Below, piece after piece: positions 7,092 through 17,100 of a DNA stretch of 64,000 nt. The DNA lies in the NCBI RefSeq assembly GCF_000600975.2, contig NZ_KK088653.1:930501-994500 (forward strand). The letters run 5' to 3'. This DNA is from Limimaricola hongkongensis DSM 17492. Its GTDB lineage: Bacteria > Pseudomonadota > Alphaproteobacteria > Rhodobacterales > Rhodobacteraceae. The stretch's first letter is position 1; each line of letters opens with the position of its first letter. Position numbers and translations under genes: made by a program. Below the pieces are notes generated by a model. It was not told the origin of the DNA. It searched no databases and saw only the letters and a program-made list of their open reading frames with translations.

Positions 7092-9974
7092 TCAGATTAC
7101 CTTGCCTTGTGCACCCACGGTCGGAGTGAGCTCCTCGTCGCGCGAAGGGTCGATGTCCATCGCGTGATCGGAGGTCTCCGTGCCCGCCCTGTACCCCAGC
7201 CGCGAGAAACTTTCGAGTGACAGCATCACCGCGCCGACCACGGCGAGGAACACGCCCAGGTCGAAGCCCATGGCGGTGGCCAGTTCGAACTCCTCCATCG
7301 GCGGGATGCGGAAATAGCCGAAGGCCGAAGTCAGGAAGGGCTGCCCCGCGAACCATGCGCCGATCCCGGTGAGGCCCGCCACGAAGACGCCCGCGCCGAT
7401 GATGCCGTGATAGGGGTAGCGCTGCCGCCGCGCGGCCCAGGCAAAGCCCGAGGCCATGTACTGCGTCACCACCGCGATGGCCACGACGAGACCCGCGACG
7501 AAGCCGCCGCCGGGATCGTTGTGCCCGCGCAGGAAGATATAGACGCCGACCATGAGGATCACCGGCATCATCACCCGCGTCAGCACCACCATCATCAAGG
7601 GATGCGCGTCGCCGGCCTGCGCCTCTTCGAAGCCGCGATTGAGCAGGCGGCGGCGCACCGGACCCGAGAGCAGCGCCTCGGTCAGCGCATAGATCACGAG
7701 CGCGGCGATGCCGAGCACGATGATCTCGCCAAAGGTGTCGAAGCCGCGGAAGTCGACGAGGATCACGTTGACCACGTTGTCGCCGCCGCCGCCCTTGTAG
7801 GAATTGGCGAGATGATAATCCGAGATCGGCGCGATCGGAAACTCGGTCGACAGGATGGTCCAGCACAGCGCCGTGGCCGCGGCCCCGCCCGCGAGCGCGA
7901 TGACCGCGTCGCGTGCCCGCCGCAGCGCGCCGGATTCGACAGGGGTGCGGTTGGGCAGGAAGTTGAGCGCGAGCAGCAGCAGGATGATCGTCACCACCTC
8001 GACCGAGATCTGCGTCAGCGCGAGATCGGGGGCCGAGAAATGGTTGAAGCCGACCGAAACCATCAGGCCGATGATGCCCATCAGGATCAGCACCGCGAGC
8101 CGGTTGCGATGCACCGCGACGAGAAAGCCGGCCGCGATGATCAGCATCGCCCATGCCGCGATGGCGATCGGCGTGACCGGAAGCAGCGGCCGCCGGATCT
8201 CGGCGCCGGTGGTGCCGGAGAACCACGCATGCGCGCCGATCGCGACGACCGTCACCACCATGATCGCGGCATAGCGGGTGAAGGAGCCGTCATGCAGGCC
8301 GCGGGCAAACAGCCGCGCGCCGCGCACGCAGGCCGCGATGAGCCTGTCGAAGATGTCCTTGGCCTCTGGCCGCGGGGCCGCCTCCCAGATCCGCGACAGC
8401 GGCGCGAACAGCGCCAGCAGCACCGCGCCGCCGAGCACCGCGATGGCCGACATGAAGAGCGGCAGGTTCAGCCCGTGCCAGATCTTCAGATGCGCGTCGG
8501 GCATCTCGGCGGCGGAGCCGATCACCGCGCCGGTGACCAGCTTCACGAAGGGCTCGGCCAGCGCCGGGAACAGGCCGATCACCACCACCGGGATGATCAG
8601 CAGGGCGGGCGGCAGCCACATGCCCGGGTTCGGATCATGCGGATGCGCCGGGTACTCGTCGCGCTCGGGGCCGAAGAAGGTATGCGCGATCAGCCGGAAG
8701 GAATAGGCCGCCGAGAACAGCGCGCCCACGGTCGCGACCACCGTCACCAGCATCGGCGCGCCGAACAGCGTGGTGTGCGTGGCCTCTTCGAGCATCATCT
8801 CCTTGGAGATGAAACCGTTCAGCAGCGGGATGCCCGCCATGGACAGGCCTGCGAGCAGCACGATCACGAAGGTGACCGGCATCAGCTTGCGCAGGCCGCC
8901 AAGGCGCCGCATGTCGCGGGTATGCGCCTCGTGGTCGACGATGCCCGCGCTCATGAAGAGCGCGGCCTTGAAGCTTGCGTGGTTGAGGATGTGGAACACC
9001 GCGGCCATCGCGCCAAAGGCGGTGCCGGTGCCCAGAAGGAAGGTGATCAGGCCCAGATGCGAGACGGTCGAGAAGGCGAGCAGCGCCTTCAGGTCGTGCT
9101 TGAAGATCGCGATGAAGGCGCCGATCACCATGGTCAGCAGGCCCGCCGAGGAGACGATGTAGATCCATTCCGGCGTGCCCGACAGCACCGGCCAGAGCCG
9201 CGCCATCAGGAACAGCCCGGCCTTCACCATCGTCGCCGAATGCAGGTAGGCCGAGACCGGCGTCGGCGCCGCCATGGCGTGCGGCAGCCAGAAGTGGAAC
9301 GGGAACTGCGCCGACTTGGTGAAGCAGCCCAGAAGGATCAGCAGAAGCGCGGGCACGTAGAGCGGCGAGGCCTGCACCACGTCGCGGTTCTCGAGGATGA
9401 CGGTCAGGTCGTAACTGCCGACGATATTGCCCAAAAGCAGCATGCCGCCGATCAGCGCGAGCCCGCCCATGCCGGTCACCGCGAGCGCCATGCGCGCGCC
9501 CTGACGGCCCTCGGGCAGGTGCTTCCAGAAGCCGATCAGCAGGAAGGAGGAGAGCGAGGTCAGCTCCCAGAAGATGAGCAGCAGCAGGATGTTGTCCGAC
9601 AGCACGATGCCGACCATCGCGCCCTGGAACAGCAGCAGGTAGCTGAAGAACTCGCCCATGTTGTCGTCGCGCGACAGGTAGTGGCGCGCATAGGCGATGA
9701 TCAGCAGGCCGATCCCGAGGATCAGCGCCGCGAACATGAATCCCAGCGGGTCGAGAAACAGGTTCACGTTGAGCCCCAGCCCCGGCATCCAGTCGAGCCG
9801 GGCCGAGATCGTCTCGCCGCGCAATATGGCGGGCAGGTGCGTGAGCAGCCCGACCGACGCGAGCGCCGTGACGAGGAAGGTGGCGGTGAAGCAGGCCTGC
9901 CGACCGGCCCGGATCATCAGACCGGGCAGCAGCGCGCCGAGGAACGGGAGGAGGGCGATGATGAAAAGCGACAT
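7092..9974 (-). CDS. mnhA: Na+/H+ antiporter subunit A fused to subunit B
   Basis: A 960-residue protein, the first gene of the operon. The N-terminal two-thirds is a NuoL/MrpA-like transporter (AQFPFHFWLPHAMAAPTPVSAYLHSA; SHLGLITFLLGTGTAFGAM; NHASFKAALFMSAG). The C-terminal third contains the MnhB domain (GVYIFLRGHNDPGGGFVAGL), so A and B are fused as in alphaproteobacterial PhaA. The start MSLFIIALLPFLGALLPG gives a proper first helix; the upstream in-frame extension is arginine-rich, shadow-like sequence and was rejected. No strong Shine-Dalgarno is seen. Together with subunits C-G it gives pH and Na+ tolerance. Confidence 0.94.
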   Translation of the reverse strand: MSLFIIALLPFLGALLPGLMIRAGRQACFTATFLVTALASVGLLTHLPAILRGETISARLDWMPGLGLNVNLFLDPLGFMFAALILGIGLLIIAYARHYLSRDDNMGEFFSYLLLFQGAMVGIVLSDNILLLLIFWELTSLSSFLLIGFWKHLPEGRQGARMALAVTGMGGLALIGGMLLLGNIVGSYDLTVILENRDVVQASPLYVPALLLILLGCFTKSAQFPFHFWLPHAMAAPTPVSAYLHSATMVKAGLFLMARLWPVLSGTPEWIYIVSSAGLLTMVIGAFIAIFKHDLKALLAFSTVSHLGLITFLLGTGTAFGAMAAVFHILNHASFKAALFMSAGIVDHEAHTRDMRRLGGLRKLMPVTFVIVLLAGLSMAGIPLLNGFISKEMMLEEATHTTLFGAPMLVTVVATVGALFSAAYSFRLIAHTFFGPERDEYPAHPHDPNPGMWLPPALLIIPVVVIGLFPALAEPFVKLVTGAVIGSAAEMPDAHLKIWHGLNLPLFMSAIAVLGGAVLLALFAPLSRIWEAAPRPEAKDIFDRLIAACVRGARLFARGLHDGSFTRYAAIMVVTVVAIGAHAWFSGTTGAEIRRPLLPVTPIAIAAWAMLIIAAGFLVAVHRNRLAVLILMGIIGLMVSVGFNHFSAPDLALTQISVEVVTIILLLLALNFLPNRTPVESGALRRARDAVIALAGGAAATALCWTILSTEFPIAPISDYHLANSYKGGGGDNVVNVILVDFRGFDTFGEIIVLGIAALVIYALTEALLSGPVRRRLLNRGFEEAQAGDAHPLMMVVLTRVMMPVILMVGVYIFLRGHNDPGGGFVAGLVVAIAVVTQYMASGFAWAARRQRYPYHGIIGAGVFVAGLTGIGAWFAGQPFLTSAFGYFRIPPMEEFELATAMGFDLGVFLAVVGAVMLSLESFSRLGYRAGTETSDHAMDIDPSRDEELTPTVGAQGKVI

Positions 9975-10241
9975 GGCGCGCACTATCGCTAAGTCCGGCG
10001 GCGGCGACCAGACGTGCCGGGACATTTCCCGCCCGATCAGCCGCTTCTTTCGGCCGTCAGCGCCGGTTGCAGGCCCGGCAACCCTCGCTTTGCGCCGCGC
10101 GGCGCTGCGCGGATGCCGGTCGAGCCGGGCATTGCGGCCCGGTCGCCGCGAATCAAGACGCGGGATCGGCGTTTGCCCCGGAGGCCCCGGAAGGGGTAAG
10201 GCTCGGTCATCCATCGCCCCCGATCAGGACCGCGTTTCACC
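9975..10241. other. Divergent intergenic region between mnhA and xylB
   Basis: 267 bases without a convincing gene, separating the minus-strand antiporter operon from the plus-strand kinase. Both promoters must lie here. I see no clear -35/-10 pair, riboswitch or strong hairpin. The open frames that cross it are arginine/proline-rich by-products of high GC. Confidence 0.5.
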
Positions 10242-11693
10242 ATGAGCTATCTCGGCATCGACCTTGGCACCTCCGGGCTGCGCGCCCTTCTTCTGGACGA
10301 GAGCGGCGCGCCGATCGGCGCCGCCGAGCGCCATTACGCCGCCGACCATCCGCATCCGGGCTGGAGCGAACAGGACCCGGCCGACTGGATCGCGGCGCTC
10401 GAGGCGGCGGTTGCCGAGCTGCGCGAGAGCTGCCCTGAATTCGCCGGGCTCAAGGGTATCGGCGTGGCGGGCCACATGCATGGCGCGACGCTGCTCGACG
10501 CCGGGGACCGGGTGATCCGCCCCTGCATCCTGTGGAACGACACCCGCGCCCATGCCGAGGCCGCGCGGCTCGACGCGATGGAGGGCGTGCGCGCCACCTC
10601 CGGCAACATCGTCTTTCCGGGCTTTACCGCGCCCAAGCTCGAATGGGTCCGCGCCCACGAGCCCGACGCTCATGCCCGCATCTCCAAGGTGCTGCTGCCT
10701 GCGGCCTATCTGAACCTCTATCTGACCGGCGAGCACGTGGCCGACATGTCCGACAGCGCCGGGACCGCATGGCTCGATGTCGGCGCGCGCGACTGGTCGG
10801 AGGCGCTGCTCGATGCCGGGCACATGCGGCGCGCGCAGATGCCGCGGCTGGTCGAAGGCTGCGACAGGGCGGGCACGCTGCGCCCGGATCTGGCCGCCGC
10901 ATGGGGCCTGTCGGGGTCGGTCGCCGTCGCCGGGGGCGCGGGCGACAACGCCGCCGCCGCCTGCGGCATCGGCGCGCTGAACGAGGGCGAGGGGTTCTTG
11001 TCGCTCGGCACCTCGGGGGTGCTTCTGGCCGCGCGCGACGGGTACCGCCCGGCGCCCGAAACGGCGCTGCACAGCTTTTGCCACGCGGTGCCGGGGCGCT
11101 GGTACCAGATGGGGGTCATGCTTTCGGCCGCCGATAGCCTGACATGGCTGTCATCGATCACCGGCATGGGGGCGGCCGAGCTGACCGGCGCGCTGGGCGA
11201 CGAGATCGGGGCGCCGGGGCGGGTGCGGTTCCTGCCTTATCTCTCGGGCGAGCGGACGCCGCACAACGATGCCGAAATCAGGGGCAGCTTTACCGGGATC
11301 GGCGCCGAGACCACGCGCGACGACCTGACCCGTGCGGTGCTCGAAGGCGTGGCCTACGGGCTGCGCGATTCGCTGGAGGCGCTGAAGGCGGCGGGGGCGG
11401 AGGTCGACCGGCTGATCGCGATCGGCGGCGGCAGCCGGTCGCGCTACTGGCTGCGGCTGATCGCGACGGTGCTGGACGTGCCGCTCGACCTGCCCAAGGA
11501 CGGGGAGTTCGGCGCGGCGCTCGGGGCGGCGCGGCTCGGGCTCGTGGCGGCGACCGGGGCGGCGCCCGAACATGTCATGACCGCCCCGGCCATCGGCGAA
11601 CGCATCGCGCCGGTCGCCGGGCTGCGCGAGGCGCATGATGCGGGCTACGCGGCGTTTCGGCGCGCCTATCCGGCGATCCGCGAAATCCAGTGA
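10242..11693 (+). CDS. xylB: Xylulokinase
   Basis: A 483-residue FGGY-family sugar kinase. The N-terminus MSYLGIDLGTSGLRALLLD is the phosphate-1 loop of the ASKHA fold. GHMHGAT near residues 78-83 is the xylulokinase-specific substrate loop, D235 in GGAGDNAAAACG is the expected catalytic base, and YLSGERTPHND plus IGGGSRSRYWLRL complete the family set. It would phosphorylate D-xylulose to D-xylulose 5-phosphate for the pentose phosphate pathway. No xylose isomerase or sugar transporter lies next to it, so it is a stand-alone gene here and its true pentulose or polyol substrate is open. Confidence 0.9.
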   Translation: MSYLGIDLGTSGLRALLLDESGAPIGAAERHYAADHPHPGWSEQDPADWIAALEAAVAELRESCPEFAGLKGIGVAGHMHGATLLDAGDRVIRPCILWNDTRAHAEAARLDAMEGVRATSGNIVFPGFTAPKLEWVRAHEPDAHARISKVLLPAAYLNLYLTGEHVADMSDSAGTAWLDVGARDWSEALLDAGHMRRAQMPRLVEGCDRAGTLRPDLAAAWGLSGSVAVAGGAGDNAAAACGIGALNEGEGFLSLGTSGVLLAARDGYRPAPETALHSFCHAVPGRWYQMGVMLSAADSLTWLSSITGMGAAELTGALGDEIGAPGRVRFLPYLSGERTPHNDAEIRGSFTGIGAETTRDDLTRAVLEGVAYGLRDSLEALKAAGAEVDRLIAIGGGSRSRYWLRLIATVLDVPLDLPKDGEFGAALGAARLGLVAATGAAPEHVMTAPAIGERIAPVAGLREAHDAGYAAFRRAYPAIREIQ

Positions 11694-11810
11694 CGCATCG
11701 GGCCGCGCGGGTATCGGCGCGGCGAAAACCGGCCAAACGGCCCCGTGCCTGCAGGCAGGCCCATTCGCCCCGTCCCGGCCGCTCCGCACCGTCGCGGGCG
11801 GCAGGCGGGG

Positions 11811-12275
11811 CTATTTCAGGTTCTCGATCGACTGACGGACGGCCCGGCCCATTTCCTCGTAGAACCGTGCATAGTCCTGCACCCTGCGCCGGATCTCGGG
11901 CCGGGTGTCGGGCACAAGCGCGAGGGTTTCGCCGATCTCGGCCCGCGCGCGGTCGAGATTGCCGGCCACGGCGCCAAGCATGTTTTCATAGGGGTTGTCC
12001 GCGAGGCGAAAGAAATCCTGCCGCTGCCCCGGCTTTCCCAGCCGCTTGATGAGCCCGCGATCCTCGAGCAGGCGGGTGGCGGAGCTGATGCTGCCGCGGC
12101 TGACCTCCAGATGCCGGGTGATGTCGCCAAAGGACAGCACGTCGCCATCGAAGACGAGCAGGGCAAAAACCCGCCCCGCGATTCTTGGCAGACCCTCGTT
12201 CTGCGCGATCAGCCCGACCTTCTCGATGAACTCGCTTCGAACCTGCGCGAGCGTATCGGTCTCGGTGTCGGTCAT
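11811..12275 (-). CDS. GbsR/MarR-like transcriptional regulator
   Basis: A 154-residue winged-helix protein. The segment GRVFALLVFDGDVLSFGDIT..LEVSRGSISSATRLLEDRGLIKRL is the helix-turn-helix and wing of the GbsR-like branch of MarR proteins. The C-terminal half is helical and likely dimerises. Start at MTDTETD is chosen because AAAGGAG lies just upstream; a longer in-frame extension of seven residues has no such site. It is divergent from a paralogous regulator starting 180 bases away, and both probably control the efflux genes beyond. Confidence 0.85.
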   Translation of the reverse strand: MTDTETDTLAQVRSEFIEKVGLIAQNEGLPRIAGRVFALLVFDGDVLSFGDITRHLEVSRGSISSATRLLEDRGLIKRLGKPGQRQDFFRLADNPYENMLGAVAGNLDRARAEIGETLALVPDTRPEIRRRVQDYARFYEEMGRAVRQSIENLK

Positions 12276-12375
12276 GGGGCACTCCTTTGGCCGCAATGTA
12301 TGATCGTCCCTTCAGATCGTCCAGTTCGTTCACTTTGACATGACGACAAGGGACCTGTGGCAGCCATGTGGATCG

Positions 12376-12391
12376 TTCAGTAAATTCTGAA
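12376..12391. promoter_or_regulatory. Candidate operator palindrome between the divergent regulators
   Basis: Inverted repeat TTCAG-TAAATT-CTGAA lies in the 179-base gap between the two GbsR/MarR-like genes, 64 bases before the start of the right-hand one. Such short dyads are typical for MarR-family dimers. No second copy was seen, so this is a suggestion only. Confidence 0.35.
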
Positions 12392-12454
12392 ACATCTGGA
12401 CAGGGTGCCGGCCGCTTCCTATATGCGCGGCATCCGTTCCGAAAGGCGCCTTGC

Positions 12455-12922
12455 ATGACCGGCTCGACACAGGATCTGACCGCGCTGCGCCGCGATTTCG
12501 TCGAACGCCTCGGGGTGCTGGCCCAGGCCGAAGGCGCATCCCGTACCGCCGGGCGATTGTTTGCAATTCTGGCGTTCGAAGGCCGGGCCTTGAGTTTCGG
12601 GGAACTTGCCGAAGCCCTTTGCCTGGGACGCAGCAGCATCAGCGTCGCCGCCCGCGATCTCGAGGCGAAAGGCATGGTCCGGCGCGTTGCGCGCAAGGGC
12701 GACCGGCAGGAGTATATCGAGCTGTCGCCCGCCGTTCTGCCGGCGCTGCGCGATTGGCTCAGCGCCCGCCGGGCCGCCGCCAGCCGCGAATTCGAAGCGG
12801 TTCTTTCGGCGCTGCCGGAAAGGGCCGGCGCCCGGCGCGCGCGGCTTGGTTCCCTCGCGGCCTTTCACCGCGATGTCGCGACCGCGATCGCCTCTGCGCA
12901 GGCGTACGGATCCGACGATTGA
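12455..12922 (+). CDS. GbsR/MarR-like transcriptional regulator
   Basis: A 155-residue protein clearly paralogous to the regulator on the opposite strand: RTAGRLFAILAFEGRALSFGELAEALCLGRSSISVAARDLEAKGMVRRV is the winged helix. Start MTGSTQD is preferred over an upstream in-frame ATG because it matches the N-terminus of its paralogue; an AAAGGCG element precedes it. The gene ends 67 bases before the adaptor gene of an RND pump in the same direction, so it is likely the local repressor of that pump. Confidence 0.85.
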   Translation: MTGSTQDLTALRRDFVERLGVLAQAEGASRTAGRLFAILAFEGRALSFGELAEALCLGRSSISVAARDLEAKGMVRRVARKGDRQEYIELSPAVLPALRDWLSARRAAASREFEAVLSALPERAGARRARLGSLAAFHRDVATAIASAQAYGSDD

Positions 12923-12989
12923 CACGCGGCCGCCGCCGCCCAACTCAATGCGACCGTTCCGTTTCGGAACGGCACCCGGAGATCTCATC

Positions 12990-14189
12990 ATGACCACCTC
13001 TCCCGAAGAGGGCCCCGCGCCTCTCACCTTCGACAGCGATGTCGGCTCCTACCGGTCCAAGCTCGTGGCGGGCGGCCTCGTTCTGGCGCTCGTCGGCTGG
13101 ATGGGCAGCGGTTTCGTCCTGCCCTCCGAGCCGGGGGACGAGGCGGTCGCGGCCGAGCACGCAAGCAGCGCCTCGCACCGTGTGGCTGTCGCCGTGCAGG
13201 AGTCGACCGCCCGAACCGTGGCGCAGGTCTTTGCCGCCGAAGGACAGGCGCTGGCCGAGCGCGATACGCAGATCCTTGCCGAGACCGGCGGCCAGATCTC
13301 GGGGGTGCCGCTCCGGCGCGGAGACGAGGTCAAGGCAGGCGACGTGATCGCGCGGTTCGAGACGGCACGGGGCGACGCCGACCTCAAGCGGGCGCAGGAA
13401 GAACGCAACCGCGCCCAGCGCGAGTTCGACAACGCGCAGACGCTGCTGGAACGGGGCACCTCGACGGTGGATCGCGTGGCACAGGCCCGCTCGACGCTCG
13501 CGGCCGCCGAGGCCGCCGTGACGGCGGCCGAGGAGGCGCTCGCCGACACCATCGTGCGCGCGCCCTTCGACGGGCGGATCGAGGCGCTGGAGGTCGAGCA
13601 GGGCGAGTTCGTCAACGCGGGCGCGCAGGTGGCGCGCATCGTCGACAACACGCCGCTCAGGATCGCGATCCAGATCCCGCAGCAGCAGCTGTCGCAGATC
13701 GAGGCCGGGCAGGTGGCGCAGGTCGCGTTCATCACCGGGGAGACGGCGGAGGGCGAGGTCCGCTTCGTCGGGCGCAGCGCCGACGCGCAGACCCGCACCT
13801 TCACCGCCGAGATCGAGGTGCCCAACGCCGATGGCGCGATCCCGGCCGGGATCAGCGCGCAGGTCCGCATCGCCACCGGCGAACAGGTCGCGCATTTCGT
13901 CTCGCCCGCGATCCTGTCGCTCGGCACCGACGGCACGCTCGGCATCAAGACGGTCGACGACGAGGACCGGGTGGCCTTCCGGGAAATCGAGATCATACGG
14001 GCGCAGACCGACGGCATCTGGATCGGCGGGCTGCCCGAGACGGCGCGGATCATCAGCGTCGGCCAGGGCTTCGTCAATGATGGCGAGCTGGTCGATGCGC
14101 GCGCCGACGAAGAGGCGGCGCCGCAGGCCGGTCCCGCGCCCGTGGTGCTTGGGGCCTCCGAGGCTCCCGCGGAAGGCGGGATCCAATGA
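12990..14189 (+). CDS. RND efflux periplasmic adaptor (membrane fusion protein)
   Basis: A 399-residue HlyD-type adaptor. One N-terminal membrane anchor (about residues 24-43) is followed by a first barrel-sandwich half (ILAETGGQISGVPLRRGDEV), a coiled-coil hairpin rich in Ala/Glu/Arg (about 125-185), the second half-motif (IVRAPFDGRIEALEVEQGEFV) and a beta-barrel domain. The start follows a CCGGAG element. Its stop overlaps the RND gene start in ATGA, so the two are co-translated. It would link the inner-membrane pump to an outer-membrane channel that is not encoded nearby. Confidence 0.92.
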   Translation: MTTSPEEGPAPLTFDSDVGSYRSKLVAGGLVLALVGWMGSGFVLPSEPGDEAVAAEHASSASHRVAVAVQESTARTVAQVFAAEGQALAERDTQILAETGGQISGVPLRRGDEVKAGDVIARFETARGDADLKRAQEERNRAQREFDNAQTLLERGTSTVDRVAQARSTLAAAEAAVTAAEEALADTIVRAPFDGRIEALEVEQGEFVNAGAQVARIVDNTPLRIAIQIPQQQLSQIEAGQVAQVAFITGETAEGEVRFVGRSADAQTRTFTAEIEVPNADGAIPAGISAQVRIATGEQVAHFVSPAILSLGTDGTLGIKTVDDEDRVAFREIEIIRAQTDGIWIGGLPETARIISVGQGFVNDGELVDARADEEAAPQAGPAPVVLGASEAPAEGGIQ

Positions 14190-17100
14190 ACGGGCTGATC
14201 GACGCGGCCTTCAGCCGCACCCGCACCGTCATTCTCGCGCTGATCGCGATCCTGAGCGTCGGCGCGCTGTCCTATGTCTCGATCCCCAAGGAAAGCTCGC
14301 CCGAGATCCCGATCCCGGTGGTCTATGTCTTCACCACGCTCGAAGGCATCTCGCCGCAGGATGCCGAGCGGCTGCTGGTCGAACCGATGGAGACCGAGTT
14401 CGGGGCGCTGACGGGGCTCAAGAAAATGGAAGCCTCGGCGCGCGAGGGCCACGCCTCGGTGATGCTGGAGTTCGAACCGGGCTTCGACGCCGACGAGGCG
14501 CTCGATAGCGTGCGCGAGGCCGCCGACCGCGCCTCGGGCGAGCTGCCCGATGACGCGAGCGACATCACGGTGACCGAGACCAACACCGCGCTGTTTCCGA
14601 TCCTCACCGCGATCCTGTCGGGCCCGGTGCCCGAGCGGACGCTGAACCAGCTTGCCGAAGACCTTCAGGACCGGATCGAGGGCCTGGGCGGCGTGCTCGA
14701 GGTCGATGTCGCCGGCTCGCGCACCGAGCTTCTGGAGGTGCTGATCGATCCGACGATCTTCGAGACCTACAACCTGTCCTTCGAAGAGCTGATCGGCCAG
14801 ATCAGCCGCAACAACCGCCTGATCGCCGCCGGCGCCATCGAGAACGGCGCGGGCCGCATCGTGCTCAAGGTGCCGGGGCTGATCTCGGACATCGAGGATG
14901 TCATGGCGCTGCCCGTGAAGGTGCGCGGCGACACCGTCGTCACCTTCGGCGACGTCGCCACGATCCGCCGCACCTTTGCCGACCCGTCGGGCTTTGCCCG
15001 GATCGACGGCCAGCCTGCGCTGGCGCTCGAGGTCAAGAAACGGACTGGCTCGAACGTCATCGACACCGTGGCGCAGGTGAAGCAGGTCGTCGCCGAGGCG
15101 CGGGCCGGCTGGCCCGACAGCGTCGACATCAACTACATGCAGGACGAGAGCAAGCAGGTGAAGACCATGCTCTCGGATCTCGAGGCCAACGTCATCGCCG
15201 CCGTGATCCTGGTGATGATCGTCATCGTCTGGGCGCTGGGCATCCGCTCGGCGCTGCTCGTTGGCCTGTCGATCCCCGGCGCGTTCCTCGCGGGGGTCAC
15301 GGCCCTGATGGTCATGGGGTTCACCATGAACCTCGTGGTGCTGTTCTCGCTCATCCTCGTGGTCGGCATGCTGGTCGACGGGGCCATCGTCACGACCGAG
15401 CTGGCCGACCGCCAGCTGCAGGAGGGCGCCGCGCCGAAACAGGCCTATGCCTTCGCGGCCAAGCGCATGGCCTGGCCGATCATCGCCTCGACCGCCACCA
15501 CGCTGTCGGTGTTCTTCCCGCTGCTGTTCTGGTCCGGCACGGTGGGCGAATTCATGAAATTCCTGCCGATCACGGTGATCCTGACATTGGCGGCATCGCT
15601 GTTCATGGCGTTGATCTTCATTCCCGTCATGGGCGGGATCATCGGCAAGCGGCCGCCGCAATCGGCCGCCGACAAGGCCACGTTGCACGCCGCCGAAACG
15701 GGCGATCCGCGCCGTCTCAGGGGGCTCACCGGCGGCTATGTCCGTCTGCTGGAAAAGGCGATCCTGCGGCCCTGGGCCACGCTGATGTTCGCCTTTGCCT
15801 TCCTGCTCGCGGGCTTTGGCGCCTATGGCCAGTTCGGCAATGGCGTCAGCTTCTTTCCCTCGGTCGAGCCCGACTTCATGCAGGTGCAGGTGCGCGCCCG
15901 CGACAATTTCTCGATCTTCGAGCGTGACCAGCTGGTGCGCCGGGTCGAGGAGCGGCTGATCGACAAGCCCGGTATCGCCTCGGTCTATGCCCGCTCCACC
16001 GCCGGGTCGGGGCAGGGCGACGAGGAGACCATCGGCACGATCCAGCTCGAGCTGACCGAGTGGGACACGCGCCGCAGCGCCGAGCTGATCGGCGAGGAGA
16101 TCCGCGGCGAGATGGCCGACATCGCGGGCATCGACGTGCAGGTGCAGACCGCGTCGAGCGGGCCTTCGGCGGGCAAGCCCGTCAACATCAAGCTGCGCAG
16201 CGCCGACCCCGAGGCGCAGGCCGCGGCGGTCGAGACGATCCGCGCCGAGATGGACCGCATCGGCGGCTTTACCGACGTCACCGACACGCGCCCCTTGCCG
16301 GGCGTCGAATGGAGCATCCGCGTCAACCGCTCCGAGGCCGCGCGCTTTGGCGCCGACGTGTCGCTCCTGGGACAGGCGGTGCAGCTTTTGACCCAAGGCA
16401 TCACCGTGGCCGATTACCGCCCCTCGGACGCCGACGGCTCGGTCGATATCCGGGTGCGCTTTCCCTCTGGCGAGCGCACGCTCGAAGAGCTGCAATCGCT
16501 GCGCGTGCCGACCAATGCCGGTTTGGTGCCGATCTCGAACTTCGTGACCTTCGAGCCGAGCCCGCGCACCGGCACCATCAAGCGCATCGACCAGCGCCGC
16601 GTGGTGTCGATCGAAGCCAATGTCGCGCCGGGCGTGCTGGTCAACGACCAAATCATCGCGCTGCGCGGCGCGATCGAGGGCGCGGATCTGCCAGAGACGG
16701 TCGACTGGTCGTTCGGTGGCGAGGCGCAGGATCAGGCGGACGCGATGACCTTTCTCGTCGGCGCCTTCATATCCGCGATCATCCTGATGTTCGCGATCCT
16801 GGTGACGCAGTTCAACAGCTTCTACCAGAGCTTCGTGGTGATGTCGGCGATCGTCTTTTCGGTGGCGGGGGTGCTGTTCGGCCTGCTCGTCACGGGTCGC
16901 CCCTTCGGCGTCGTCATGGGCGGCATCGGGGTGATCGCGCTGGCGGGGATCGTGGTGAACAACAACATCGTGCTGATCGACACCTATAACGACCTGAAAA
17001 AGACCGGCATGTCGCCCTACGAGGCGGCGATCCGCACCGGCGCGCAGCGCCTGCGGCCGGTGGTGCTCACCTCGGTCACCACGGCGCTGGGCCTGATGCC

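Noticed and set aside
7407..9992. Long plus-strand open frame (861 codons) opposite mnhA
   Set aside because: Low-complexity charged translation antisense to mnhA.
13049..16651. 1200-codon minus-strand open frame opposite the adaptor and RND genes
   Set aside because: No recognisable motifs, composition of an antisense shadow; the plus strand has complete RND motifs.
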